Assembly: GCA_964528155.1 (NCBI GenBank)
Contig: CAZGRL010000008.1
Coordinates: 1-64,000 of the forward strand
DNA length: 64,000 bases
DNA from: G001797105 sp964528155
GTDB taxonomy: Bacteria; Chloroflexota; Anaerolineae; Anaerolineales; E44-bin32
Reading direction: 5' to 3'
The notes beneath the pieces were generated by a model, which saw only the letters and a list, made by a program, of their open reading frames with translations, had not been told where the DNA came from and ran no database searches. Made by a program: the position numbers and the translations under genes. Positions 1 to 8,289 of the stretch are shown in pieces; the stretch's first letter is position 1; each line of letters begins with the position of its first letter.

Positions 1-1254
1 TTCAGCCTTCCGGAAGACAGGCAAATCAAGGAGCAAGAGGCCCTGCAGTTCCATCCAGAAGAGTGGGGCCTGACACGCCAATCGGAAGATACTGAATTCA
101 TGTTCCTCAACGTCGGGCCTCAGCACCCGGGAACCCACGGCGTGCTTCGCATCGTGCTCCAGCTCGATGGTGAGGTCATTCTGGATGCTGTCCCGGACAT
201 CGGTTACCACCATCGCGGCGCCGAGAAGATGGCCGAACGGCAGATGTGGCACACCTTCATCCCGTACACAGATCGGGTGGACTACCTGGGCGGGGTGATG
301 AACAATCTACCGTACGTGATGGCAGTCGAGAAGCTTGCCGGGATCGAAGTCCCCGACCGGGTCAAGGTCATTCGGGTGATGATGGCCGAGCTGTTTCGCA
401 TCGCCAGCCATCTCGTGTGGTACGGCACGTTCGCTCAGGACATCGGCCAGATGTCGCCGGTCTTCTACATGTTCAACGATCGCGAGCGCATCTTCGACAT
501 GGTCCAGGCGATCTGTGGGGCGCGCATGCACCCGAGCTGGTTCCGCATCGGGGGCGTGGCGCATGATCTGCCCAAGGGCTGGGACAAGATGATGCGCGAT
601 TTCATCGCCTACTTCCCGAAGCGCCTGAAGGAATACGACACGGTCGTGATGGACAACGGCATCTTCAAGATGCGCACCCAGGGCATCGGCAGCTACTCGC
701 TGGACGAGGCGATCGAATGGGGCGTGACCGGGCCGGGGCTGCGTGCCTGCGGGTTCGAGTGGGATTTCCGCAAGAAGCGGCCGTATTCGGGCTACGATCA
801 ATTCGATTTCGAGATACCAACGGCCACACACGGAGATTGCTACGACCGGGCCGTCGTGCGTGTCGCTGAGATGCGGCAAAGCCTCCGGATCATCCAGCAG
901 TGCGTCGACAACATGCCGGAGGGCCCCTACAAGGCGGCCCACCCGCTGACGACGCCGCCGATCAAAGAGCGCACGATGCATGACATCGAGACTCTGATCA
1001 CGCACTTTCTCAACGTGAGTTGGGGACCGGTGATCCCGGCGGGAGAGGCTTTCGTCGGAGTCGAAGCGACCAAGGGAAACAACGGATACTATCTGATCAG
1101 CGACGGCGGGACGTCGGCCTATCGGGCGCGCATCCGCACGCCATCGTTCCCGCACATGCAGATGTTGCCGCATATCACCCGCGGGTTGATGATCCCGGAC
1201 TTGCTGGCGATTCTGGGTAGCATAGATTTCGTGTTAGCGGATGTGGACCGGTGA
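1..1254 (+). CDS. nuoCD: NADH-quinone oxidoreductase subunit C/D (partial, C-terminal NuoD part)
   Basis: This is the 49-kDa (NuoD) subunit of complex I, part of the peripheral arm that forms the quinone pocket with NuoB and NuoH. The frame is open to the left edge, and the residues before the NuoD core (FHPEEWGLTR) resemble the linker of E. coli-type fused NuoCD. A fused gene starting outside the window is therefore likely, and an internal ATG at 100 is less likely. Family blocks seen are GPQHPGTHG, DIGYHHRGAEKM and the C-terminal LGSIDFVLADVDR. It leads the nuo operon. The call is certain for NuoD; the fusion is inferred because the NuoC part lies outside the window. Confidence 0.93.
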   Translation, partial: FSLPEDRQIKEQEALQFHPEEWGLTRQSEDTEFMFLNVGPQHPGTHGVLRIVLQLDGEVILDAVPDIGYHHRGAEKMAERQMWHTFIPYTDRVDYLGGVMNNLPYVMAVEKLAGIEVPDRVKVIRVMMAELFRIASHLVWYGTFAQDIGQMSPVFYMFNDRERIFDMVQAICGARMHPSWFRIGGVAHDLPKGWDKMMRDFIAYFPKRLKEYDTVVMDNGIFKMRTQGIGSYSLDEAIEWGVTGPGLRACGFEWDFRKKRPYSGYDQFDFEIPTATHGDCYDRAVVRVAEMRQSLRIIQQCVDNMPEGPYKAAHPLTTPPIKERTMHDIETLITHFLNVSWGPVIPAGEAFVGVEATKGNNGYYLISDGGTSAYRARIRTPSFPHMQMLPHITRGLMIPDLLAILGSIDFVLADVDR

Positions 1255-1320
1255 CGCGATTCGCCCCCACCCCCTTTGTCCCCCTCCCCAGCGAAGCTGC
1301 CGCGCGCACCTGCCTGTCAG

Positions 1321-1371
1321 GCCAGATTGGGGGAATGGGGCAGCGAAGCTGCCCCATTCCCCCAATCTGGC
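1321..1371. repeat. Perfect 24-bp hairpin (loop GAA) between nuoCD and nuoE
   Basis: The left arm 1321-1344 is perfectly complementary to 1348-1371, with a 3-base GAA loop. It is one of three palindromes of this architecture (also 9855-9905 and 40692-40746). It follows a C-rich tract (about 1263-1290). No T-run follows the stem, so it does not look like an intrinsic terminator, and it lies inside an operon. It could stabilise or process the nuo mRNA, or be a mobile palindromic element. Confidence 0.9.
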
Positions 1372-1397
1372 ATACCTCCTCCCCTTGAGGAACGCTG

Positions 1398-1874
1398 ATG
1401 CTGAGTGAAGAAGAGAAACGCGAGATCGAAGAGCAACTCGAGCACTACGACACCAAGCGGCCGGCGTGCATCGAAGCCCTGAAGATCGTCCAACACCACC
1501 GGGGATACGTCTCGGATGAGTCCATTCAGGACATCGCCGCCTTCCTCGACATGACCCCCGATGAATTGGACAATGTTGCGACCTTCTACAACCTGATCTA
1601 CCGCAAGCCGGTAGGCAAGAACGTGATCCTGTTGTGCGACAGCGTCAGTTGCTGGCTGATGGGGTACGACGCGGTCCGCGAACGGATCGGCGAGAAGCTC
1701 GGCGTGGGATTGGGGGAGACGACCGACGACGGGTTGTTCACCCTGTTACCGATGGTCTGTCTGGGGACGTGCGATCACGCGCCGGCGATGATGATCAACG
1801 AAGAGCTCTATCGTGACCTGACGGTCGAAAAAGTGGACGAAATCCTGGATCAGGTCCGGCAAGGGACGCGCTGA
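1398..1874 (+). CDS. nuoE: NADH-quinone oxidoreductase subunit E (24-kDa, [2Fe-2S])
   Basis: Thioredoxin-fold [2Fe-2S] subunit of the NADH-oxidising module of complex I. The 158 residues match the family length. The four cluster ligands are present as C-x4-C (CDSVSC) and C-x3-C (CLGTC). The stop overlaps the nuoF start by one base (TGATG), which indicates translational coupling. An unusually long 143-bp gap holding a perfect hairpin separates it from nuoCD. Confidence 0.97.
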   Translation: MLSEEEKREIEEQLEHYDTKRPACIEALKIVQHHRGYVSDESIQDIAAFLDMTPDELDNVATFYNLIYRKPVGKNVILLCDSVSCWLMGYDAVRERIGEKLGVGLGETTDDGLFTLLPMVCLGTCDHAPAMMINEELYRDLTVEKVDEILDQVRQGTR

Positions 1875-3148
1875 TGGAAAGGCCGCTGACGAAGAACCTC
1901 AAGGCCGATGGCGAGCTTCTGACGATCAAAGAATACGAAGCTGCCGGGGGCTACCAGGCCGCGCGCAAGGCGCTGGGCGGGATGACACCGGGCGAGGTCA
2001 CCGAGGTCGTCAAAGGATCGAATCTGCGGGGCCGTGGCGGGGCCGGATTTCCCACGGGCCTCAAGTGGAGCTTCGTCCCGATGGGGGATACGGCGCCGCA
2101 CCCGAAATACCTGGTGTGCAACGCCGATGAGATGGAACCAGGCACGTTCAAGGACCGCGTGCTGCTGGAAGGCGATCCGCACAGCGTCATCGAAGGGATG
2201 ATTGTCAGCGCGTTCGCCATCCAGGCAGATGTCGGCTACATCTTCCTGCGCTGGGCCTACAAGGTCGCCGAGCGGCGCCTCCGGCAGGCGATCGCCGAGG
2301 CCTACCAGGCCGGGTACCTGGGCAAGGACATTCTTGGGTCCGGCTATTCCTTCGAGCTTCACTTGCACACAAGCGCTGGCAGATACATGTGTGGCGAGGA
2401 GACAGGTCTGCTCAACAGTCTCGAAGGAAGGCGGGCGACACCGCGCTCCAAGCCGCCATTCCCACAGACCAGCGGGTTGTGGGGCAAGCCGACGATCGTC
2501 AATAACGTCGAGACGCTGGCCAACGTGCCCCATATCATCAACAACGGCCCCGAGTGGTTCAAGGGGCTGAGCCTTACGGGCGACGCCGGCACCAAGCTCT
2601 ACGGCGTGAGCGGGAAGGTTCGCCGGCCCGGGACGTGGGAGCTCCCGATGGGCACCACCATTCGACAGATCCTGGAGGAGCACGCCGGCGGAATGCAGGA
2701 GGGGTTGAAGTTCCGGGGTGTGATCCCGGGCGGCGCCTCGACTGATTTTCTGGTGGAAGAGCACCTCGACGTCCCCATGGACTACACCGCCATCCAGGAC
2801 GCCGGCAGTCGTCTCGGAACCGGGACGATGATCGTGCTCGATGACAAGACTTGTCCGGTGGCGATGGTCCACAACATGGAACACTTCTTCGCCCAGGAGT
2901 CGTGTGGATGGTGCACGCCATGCCGCGATGGCCTGCCGTGGGCGGAGAAGCTGCTGAAGGCCATCGAGGACGGGGAAGGCCAGATGTCCGACCTGGACCT
3001 GCTCGAGAGGCAATGCAAGCTGCTCGGCCCGGGCCACACATTCTGCGCGCTTGCGCCGGGCGCGGTCGAACCCTTGCAGAGCGCACTGCGGCTGTTCCGC
3101 GAGGATTTCGAGCGGCATATCACTGAGAAGCGGTGTCCCTGGAGGTAG
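1874..3148 (+). CDS. nuoF: NADH-quinone oxidoreductase subunit F (51-kDa, NADH/FMN)
   Basis: NADH-oxidising FMN subunit of complex I, 424 aa. The GRGGAGFPTGLKW loop that binds FMN/NADH lies near residues 50-65. The SCGWCTPC motif plus a later Cys (HTFCAL) supply the N3 [4Fe-4S] ligands. The SLBB region lies between them. The ATG overlaps the nuoE stop, and nuoG follows after 3 bases. Sequence and length are close to the E. coli protein. Confidence 0.97.
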   Translation: MERPLTKNLKADGELLTIKEYEAAGGYQAARKALGGMTPGEVTEVVKGSNLRGRGGAGFPTGLKWSFVPMGDTAPHPKYLVCNADEMEPGTFKDRVLLEGDPHSVIEGMIVSAFAIQADVGYIFLRWAYKVAERRLRQAIAEAYQAGYLGKDILGSGYSFELHLHTSAGRYMCGEETGLLNSLEGRRATPRSKPPFPQTSGLWGKPTIVNNVETLANVPHIINNGPEWFKGLSLTGDAGTKLYGVSGKVRRPGTWELPMGTTIRQILEEHAGGMQEGLKFRGVIPGGASTDFLVEEHLDVPMDYTAIQDAGSRLGTGTMIVLDDKTCPVAMVHNMEHFFAQESCGWCTPCRDGLPWAEKLLKAIEDGEGQMSDLDLLERQCKLLGPGHTFCALAPGAVEPLQSALRLFREDFERHITEKRCPWR

Positions 3149-3151
3149 CGC

Positions 3152-5875
3152 GTGGCCAAGATCCATGTTGACGGCAAGGAATTCGAGGCGGATCCGCACA
3201 AGAACCTTCTCGAAGAGTGTCTGTCGCAAGGGCTGAATCTGCCGTATTTCTGCTGGCACCCGGCGATCGGCTCGGTCGGATCCTGCCGTCAATGCGCCGT
3301 CAAGCAGTACAAGGACGAGAATGACACACGCGGACGGATTGTCATGGCATGCATGACGCCTGCCGCCGAGGGGACACGCATCTCGATCGACGACCCCGAA
3401 GCCGTGCAGTTCCGTGAATCGATCATTGAATTGCTGATGGAGAACCATCCGCACGACTGTCCGGTGTGCGACGAAGGCGGCGAGTGTCACCTGCAGGACA
3501 TGACCGTCATGACGGGGCACGCCTACCGGCGCTTCCGGTTCGACAAGCGAACATACAACAACCAGTACCTCGGCCCGCTGATCAATCACGAGATGAATCG
3601 CTGTATCCAATGCTACCGATGCGTGCGTTTCTATCGTGATTTCGCCGGTGGGCGCGATTTCGACGTGTTCGCCGCGCACAATCATGTGTATTTTGGCCGG
3701 CATCAAGATGGCGTGCTGGAGAACGAGTTCAGCGGGAACCTGGTCGAAGTCTGCCCGACGGGCGTGTTCACGGACAAGACATTCAAGCAACACTTCACCA
3801 GGAAGTGGGATCTTCAGACAGCGCCGTCGGTGTGCGTGCACTGCGGCCTGGGATGCAACACGATCCCCGGCGAGCGCTACGGAGAATTGCGACGGATCCG
3901 CAATCGCTACAACGAGGACGTGAACGGCTACTTCTTGTGCGACCGCGGCCGCTATGGATACGAATTCGTCAACAGCGAGCGGCGGATCCTCCAACCGCGC
4001 CTCAAGCTGGGCCCGGACGGTGACGCCGTTGTCACGCCGACAAATGACGTCCTCCAACATATGGGCGGCTTGCTCGGAGGCGGCAAGAGGGCCATCGGGA
4101 TCGGCTCGCCGCGCGCCTCCCTTGAGGCCAACTTCGCGCTGCGGACTCTCGTCGGAGAGGATCGTTTCTTCGGGGGCTGGTCCGAGCTGGAAGCCGGGCT
4201 TGCGGCTCGAGCCCTGGCGTTGTTGCGGGACGGTCCGGCGCGCTCAACCTCGCTGCGTGAGGCCGAGCAGGCCGACGCGGTTCTTGTGCTGGGTGAAGAT
4301 CTCACCAACACGGCGCCGATGCTGGCTCTGTCGCTGAGACAGGCGGTCCGTCGCCAGCCGATGGCCAGAGTCGCCGCGCTGGGAATCCCGGACTGGGATG
4401 ATGCTGCCGTCAGAGAGCTCCTCCAGGAGGAGCGAGGCCCGCTGTTTGTTGCCACCCCGTCCGAGACCAAACTCGACGACGTCGCCAGGGAAACCTGGCG
4501 CGCCGCTCCGCAAGACATCGCCCGGCTGGGGTTCGCCGTCGCCCATCTGATCGACGACAAGTCTCCGGCGGTCCCCGCTCTGACCAGCGAAATCGCCGCC
4601 CTGGCGAAGCGCATCGCCGAGGCGCTCAAGGACGCCGAACGCCCCTTGATCGTGTCCGGAACGAGTTCTGCCGACCCGACCGTGATGGAAGCGGCTGCCC
4701 ACGTGGCCTGGGCCTTGTGCGCACAGGGGATCGCCGCCGGGTTGACCTTGACCGTTCCTGAGCCGAACAGCCTTGGCCTGGCGCTGATGGGGGCGCCGGG
4801 ATTGGATGCCGCCGCCCACGCGCTGGAGCACGACTCGGCCGACACCTTGATTGTGTTGGAGAACGATCTTTCGAGGCGGGTGAGTCCATCGACACTCAGT
4901 TCATTGCTCGAGGCGGCGAAGCACATTATCGTCATCGACCACCTCGAAAGCCCGATGACGGCCTCGGCCGAGGTCGTCCTGCCGGCGGCGACTTTCGCCG
5001 AAGGCGACGGGACACTGATCAACAACGAAGGCCGCGCCCAGAGATTCTTCCAGGTCTTCATCCCTGAAGCCGATGTGACCGAAAGTTGGCGTTGGATCCA
5101 GCGCTTGATGGTTGCTGCCGGGTCCGAATCGCCGTCATGGTCTGATCTGGACGAGGTCACCCGGGCCATGGCGGAGGCAATGCCGGCCCTGGCCTCCGCG
5201 GCCGAGGCCGCGCCGCCGTCGACGTATCGCCTGGTGGGCCAGAAGATCCCTCGACAGCCGCGGCGATACAGCGGTCGTACGGCCATGCTGGCCGATGTAA
5301 CCGTTCACGAGCCCAAGCCTCCGGATGATCCGGATACACCTCTGGCCTTTTCTATGGAAGGCGCCACGGTCGAGCCTCCCCCGGCGTTGCTGTCGGGATA
5401 CTGGTCGCCCGGATGGAACTCCGTCCAATCGCTGAATAAGTTCCAGGCCGAAGTCGGAGGTCCGCTGCGCGGCGGCCATGTGGGCGTGCGACTGATTGAG
5501 CCAGCCGAAGGAGTCTCGCCGACTTACACAAAGCACGTGCCTCAGAAGTTCGAGGCCCGTTCCGACGAAGCGCTCGTTGTCCCTCGATATCACATCTTCG
5601 GTTCGGAGGAGTTGAGCGTCCACGCTCCCGGGCTGGCAGAGCTCGCGCCGGAGCCGTACCTGGCACTTAACCCCGACGACGCCGAACGGCTCGGATTGGC
5701 CGGAGGGACTGAAGTCGATCTCCGTCTCGAGGAGGAGAAGTACCACCTGCCGATAAAGCTTGATCCGACGCTTCCGGTCGGCGTCGCCGGCCTGCCGATC
5801 GGACTCGAGGGGCTCCCGGGGTCTCCGGTCACAGGCTGGGGCAAGATCGCCCAGGCCGGGCCGGCCAAGGAGTAG
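3152..5875 (+). CDS. nuoG: NADH-quinone oxidoreductase subunit G (75-kDa, Fe-S)
   Basis: Large Fe-S subunit of complex I, 907 aa, about the length of E. coli NuoG. It starts at GTG 3152 behind GGAGG at 3141. In order it holds a [2Fe-2S] ferredoxin domain (CWHPAIGSVGSCRQC), the His-ligated N5 motif (HDCPVC), two [4Fe-4S] motifs (CIQCYRC and the following Cys), the extra N7 motif (CVHCGLGC plus a later Cys), and a molybdopterin-oxidoreductase-like fold without obvious catalytic ligands. Retention of N7 is typical of the E. coli-type enzyme. The C-terminal third is more divergent. Confidence 0.97.
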   Translation: MAKIHVDGKEFEADPHKNLLEECLSQGLNLPYFCWHPAIGSVGSCRQCAVKQYKDENDTRGRIVMACMTPAAEGTRISIDDPEAVQFRESIIELLMENHPHDCPVCDEGGECHLQDMTVMTGHAYRRFRFDKRTYNNQYLGPLINHEMNRCIQCYRCVRFYRDFAGGRDFDVFAAHNHVYFGRHQDGVLENEFSGNLVEVCPTGVFTDKTFKQHFTRKWDLQTAPSVCVHCGLGCNTIPGERYGELRRIRNRYNEDVNGYFLCDRGRYGYEFVNSERRILQPRLKLGPDGDAVVTPTNDVLQHMGGLLGGGKRAIGIGSPRASLEANFALRTLVGEDRFFGGWSELEAGLAARALALLRDGPARSTSLREAEQADAVLVLGEDLTNTAPMLALSLRQAVRRQPMARVAALGIPDWDDAAVRELLQEERGPLFVATPSETKLDDVARETWRAAPQDIARLGFAVAHLIDDKSPAVPALTSEIAALAKRIAEALKDAERPLIVSGTSSADPTVMEAAAHVAWALCAQGIAAGLTLTVPEPNSLGLALMGAPGLDAAAHALEHDSADTLIVLENDLSRRVSPSTLSSLLEAAKHIIVIDHLESPMTASAEVVLPAATFAEGDGTLINNEGRAQRFFQVFIPEADVTESWRWIQRLMVAAGSESPSWSDLDEVTRAMAEAMPALASAAEAAPPSTYRLVGQKIPRQPRRYSGRTAMLADVTVHEPKPPDDPDTPLAFSMEGATVEPPPALLSGYWSPGWNSVQSLNKFQAEVGGPLRGGHVGVRLIEPAEGVSPTYTKHVPQKFEARSDEALVVPRYHIFGSEELSVHAPGLAELAPEPYLALNPDDAERLGLAGGTEVDLRLEEEKYHLPIKLDPTLPVGVAGLPIGLEGLPGSPVTGWGKIAQAGPAKE

Positions 5876-5884
5876 ACGACTCGA

Positions 5885-6838
5885 ATGAACAGCACCGTCA
5901 TCAGCCTGATCGTCGTTTTCGGCGTGCTGTTTGTGGTTCTCACCGTCGCCGGTGCCCTTGTCTACATCGAGCGCCGTCTGCTGGCTCTCTGGCAGGATCG
6001 CTATGGACCCAATCGCGCCGGGCCCTTCGGCGTGCTCCAACTCGTTGCAGATGTGATCAAGCTGTTTACCAAGGAAGACTGGATCCCACCCTTCGCCGAC
6101 CGCTTCGTGTTCACCTTGGCCCCGGCTGTGATCATGATCACGGTGCTGCTCTCCTTCACGATCGTGCCCTTTGCGCCTGGTGTGCAAGTCGTTGATCTGA
6201 ACATCGGGTTGCTCTTCTTCCTGGCCATGTCCTCCATGGGCGTCTATAGCGTGGTTCTGGCGGGCTGGGCCTCCAACAGCAAGTATTCATTGATCGGCGG
6301 CCTCCGGGCAGCCGCCCAGATGCTCAGCTACGAGATCTTCATGGGCCTTTCTCTGATGGGGGTCGTGCTGCTCGCCGGATCCTTCGATCTGCGGGCGATC
6401 GTCGAAGCCCAGAAGAACGTGTGGTTCGTGATCCCGCAGTTCCTTGGTTTTGTTGTATTCATGATCGCCGGCCTGGCCGAAACCCACCGCATCCCCTTTG
6501 ACTTGCCGGAGGCCGATAGCGAACTTGTCGCCGGATATCACTCCGAGTATTCGGCGATGAAGTTCGGCATGTTCATGGTTGGCGAATACATCGGGATCAC
6601 CCTGATCTCAACCCTGATCGTGGCTCTATTCTTCGGTGGGTGGATCGGCCCGGTTCTTCCGCCGATCGTCTGGTTCGGGATCAAGACCAGCTTCTTCATT
6701 CTGCTCATCATCTTGATTCGGGCTTCCCTGCCGCGCCCGCGATACGACCAACTGATGGCGTACGGCTGGAAGCTGCTGCTTCCCCTTTCGTTGCTCAATC
6801 TTGTGGTGACCGGCGGTGTCGTTCTTGCTCTAGGCTAG
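5885..6838 (+). CDS. nuoH: NADH-quinone oxidoreductase subunit H (membrane)
   Basis: Membrane subunit that joins the peripheral arm to the proton-pumping arm and forms part of the quinone channel. It has 317 aa with about eight hydrophobic segments. Conserved NuoH blocks include ERRLLALWQDRYGPNRAGP near the N-terminus and the loop AETHRIPFDLPEADSELVAGYHSEYS with its acidic residues. It starts 9 bases after nuoG. Confidence 0.97.
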   Translation: MNSTVISLIVVFGVLFVVLTVAGALVYIERRLLALWQDRYGPNRAGPFGVLQLVADVIKLFTKEDWIPPFADRFVFTLAPAVIMITVLLSFTIVPFAPGVQVVDLNIGLLFFLAMSSMGVYSVVLAGWASNSKYSLIGGLRAAAQMLSYEIFMGLSLMGVVLLAGSFDLRAIVEAQKNVWFVIPQFLGFVVFMIAGLAETHRIPFDLPEADSELVAGYHSEYSAMKFGMFMVGEYIGITLISTLIVALFFGGWIGPVLPPIVWFGIKTSFFILLIILIRASLPRPRYDQLMAYGWKLLLPLSLLNLVVTGGVVLALG

Positions 6839-6853
6839 GGTGGAGGGATCTGC

Positions 6854-7369
6854 ATGCTGAGTTCGTTGAAATCGATCTGGCGCGTCTTCCTGCACATGTT
6901 CCGCAGGCGGGAGACCGTCCTCTACCCGGAAAAGAAGCCCTATCTGCCACCGCGCTACCGCGGCAGGATCATCCTCTCCCGCGATCCGGACGGCGAGGAA
7001 CGTTGCGTGGCGTGCTACTTGTGCGCCGTAGCCTGCCCTGTCGATTGCATATCCCTGCAAGCCACTGAGGACGACAGCGGCCGGCGGTATCCCGAGTTCT
7101 TCCGAATCAACTTCTCGCGCTGTATCTTCTGCGGTCTGTGTGAAGAAGCATGCCCAACGTATGCCATCCAGTTGACGCCGGACTTCGAGATGGGCGAGTA
7201 CATCCGCCACAACCTGGTCTATGAGAAGGAACAATTGCTGATCGACGGCCCTGGGAAGTACCCCGGTTACAACTTCTACAGGGTGGCCGGTCTGTCTATC
7301 GGCGGCAAGGGGAAGGGCGAGGCCGAACGGGAGGAACCTCCCATCGACGTGCGTAGCCTGTTGCCGTAG
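6854..7369 (+). CDS. nuoI: NADH-quinone oxidoreductase subunit I (2x[4Fe-4S])
   Basis: TYKY-type ferredoxin subunit carrying clusters N6a and N6b of complex I, 171 aa. Two full motifs are visible, CVACYLCAVACP and CIFCGLCEEACP, in the middle of the protein. A basic N-terminal helix probably docks on the membrane arm. A purine-rich GGAGGG precedes the ATG. Confidence 0.97.
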   Translation: MLSSLKSIWRVFLHMFRRRETVLYPEKKPYLPPRYRGRIILSRDPDGEERCVACYLCAVACPVDCISLQATEDDSGRRYPEFFRINFSRCIFCGLCEEACPTYAIQLTPDFEMGEYIRHNLVYEKEQLLIDGPGKYPGYNFYRVAGLSIGGKGKGEAEREEPPIDVRSLLP

Positions 7370-7396
7370 GGCGTGGAGCAAATGGAGTAGCCGCAG

Positions 7397-7891
7397 ATGA
7401 TTGTCGTTTTCTACCTGGCCGCCGGCGTGGCGGTGCTCTCGACCTTGATGGTCATCCTCCAGAGGAACGCGGTCCACGCGCTCCTGTACATGATCCTGTC
7501 GCTTCTTTCCGTGGCGATCGTGTTTTTCAGCCTGGGCGCGCCGCTAGTGGCCGCGCTCGAGGTCATCGTGTACGCCGGGGCGATCATGGTGCTGTTCGTC
7601 TTCGTGGTGATGGTGCTCAACATCGGACCCGGCCAGGATGACGTCGACCGCCCATGGCTCCAGCCGCGGACGTGGACCGGGCCTGTGATCCTGACGCTGA
7701 TTCTGATCGGAGAGCTGGTCTACATTCTGGTGACGCGTGCCGGTCTCCCGTTGGGGGGTGAGGTCATCGGACCGACACAGGTGAGCCTGGCCCTCTACGG
7801 CCCGTATCTGCTGGGGGTCGAATTGGCGTCGATCCTGTTGCTGGCCGGGCTGGTCGGAGCCTACCACCTCGGCCGCGACTATTCGGACTGA
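7397..7891 (+). CDS. nuoJ: NADH-quinone oxidoreductase subunit J (membrane)
   Basis: Small membrane subunit of complex I, 164 aa with about five transmembrane helices. The helix-3 block EVIVYAGAIMVLFVFVVMVLN, typical of NuoJ, is present. It precedes nuoK by 21 bases. Length is slightly below E. coli NuoJ (184 aa). Confidence 0.95.
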   Translation: MIVVFYLAAGVAVLSTLMVILQRNAVHALLYMILSLLSVAIVFFSLGAPLVAALEVIVYAGAIMVLFVFVVMVLNIGPGQDDVDRPWLQPRTWTGPVILTLILIGELVYILVTRAGLPLGGEVIGPTQVSLALYGPYLLGVELASILLLAGLVGAYHLGRDYSD

Positions 7892-7912
7892 TCGGAGGGA
7901 GTGAGGAACGCC

Positions 7913-8221
7913 ATGGCTGAAATCCCAACGCACTACGGAATCATCCTGGCGGGGGTTCTGTTCAGTCTGGGAATTGCCGGGGTCCTGATCCGCCGGAACA
8001 TCTTCTTCATCCTGATCTTTGTGGAAGTCATGCTCAATGCGGCAGGGCTGGCATTTGTAGTCGCCGGGGCGCGTTGGGGACAGGCCGACGGACAGGTCAT
8101 GTTCATTTTCATTTTGGCCACGGCCGCGGCCGAGGTTGCCATTGGACTGGGGCTGCTGCTTCGACTCCATCATCGCTTCAAGACGCTGAATGTCGATCGG
8201 GCCAGCGACCTGCGCGGGTGA
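7913..8221 (+). CDS. nuoK: NADH-quinone oxidoreductase subunit K (membrane)
   Basis: Three-helix MrpC-like subunit, 102 aa from ATG 7913. A GTG at 7901 would add four residues, but the ATG has GAGGA at a good distance and its protein matches the usual N-terminus. Buried glutamates of helices 2 and 3 are present (FVEVMLNAAGLAF and AAAEVAIGL). It ends RASDLRG, like the E. coli protein. nuoN follows it directly, where nuoL and nuoM would be expected. Confidence 0.95.
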   Translation: MAEIPTHYGIILAGVLFSLGIAGVLIRRNIFFILIFVEVMLNAAGLAFVVAGARWGQADGQVMFIFILATAAAEVAIGLGLLLRLHHRFKTLNVDRASDLRG

Positions 8222-8289
8222 GGCGGGCTTTCTCTGAGCAGGGCGTGACGTGTGTGCTGATCGACCCGGATGACTGACGAGGATTCTGC

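Noticed and set aside
1321..1371. Hairpin as intrinsic terminator of nuoCD
   Set aside because: No T-run follows and the nuo operon clearly continues; the stem is better seen as a repeat element.
1850..4060. Long minus-strand open frame (736 codons) opposite nuoE-nuoG
   Set aside because: It lies antisense to conserved complex I genes and its translation matches nothing; open antisense frames are expected at this GC content and codon bias.
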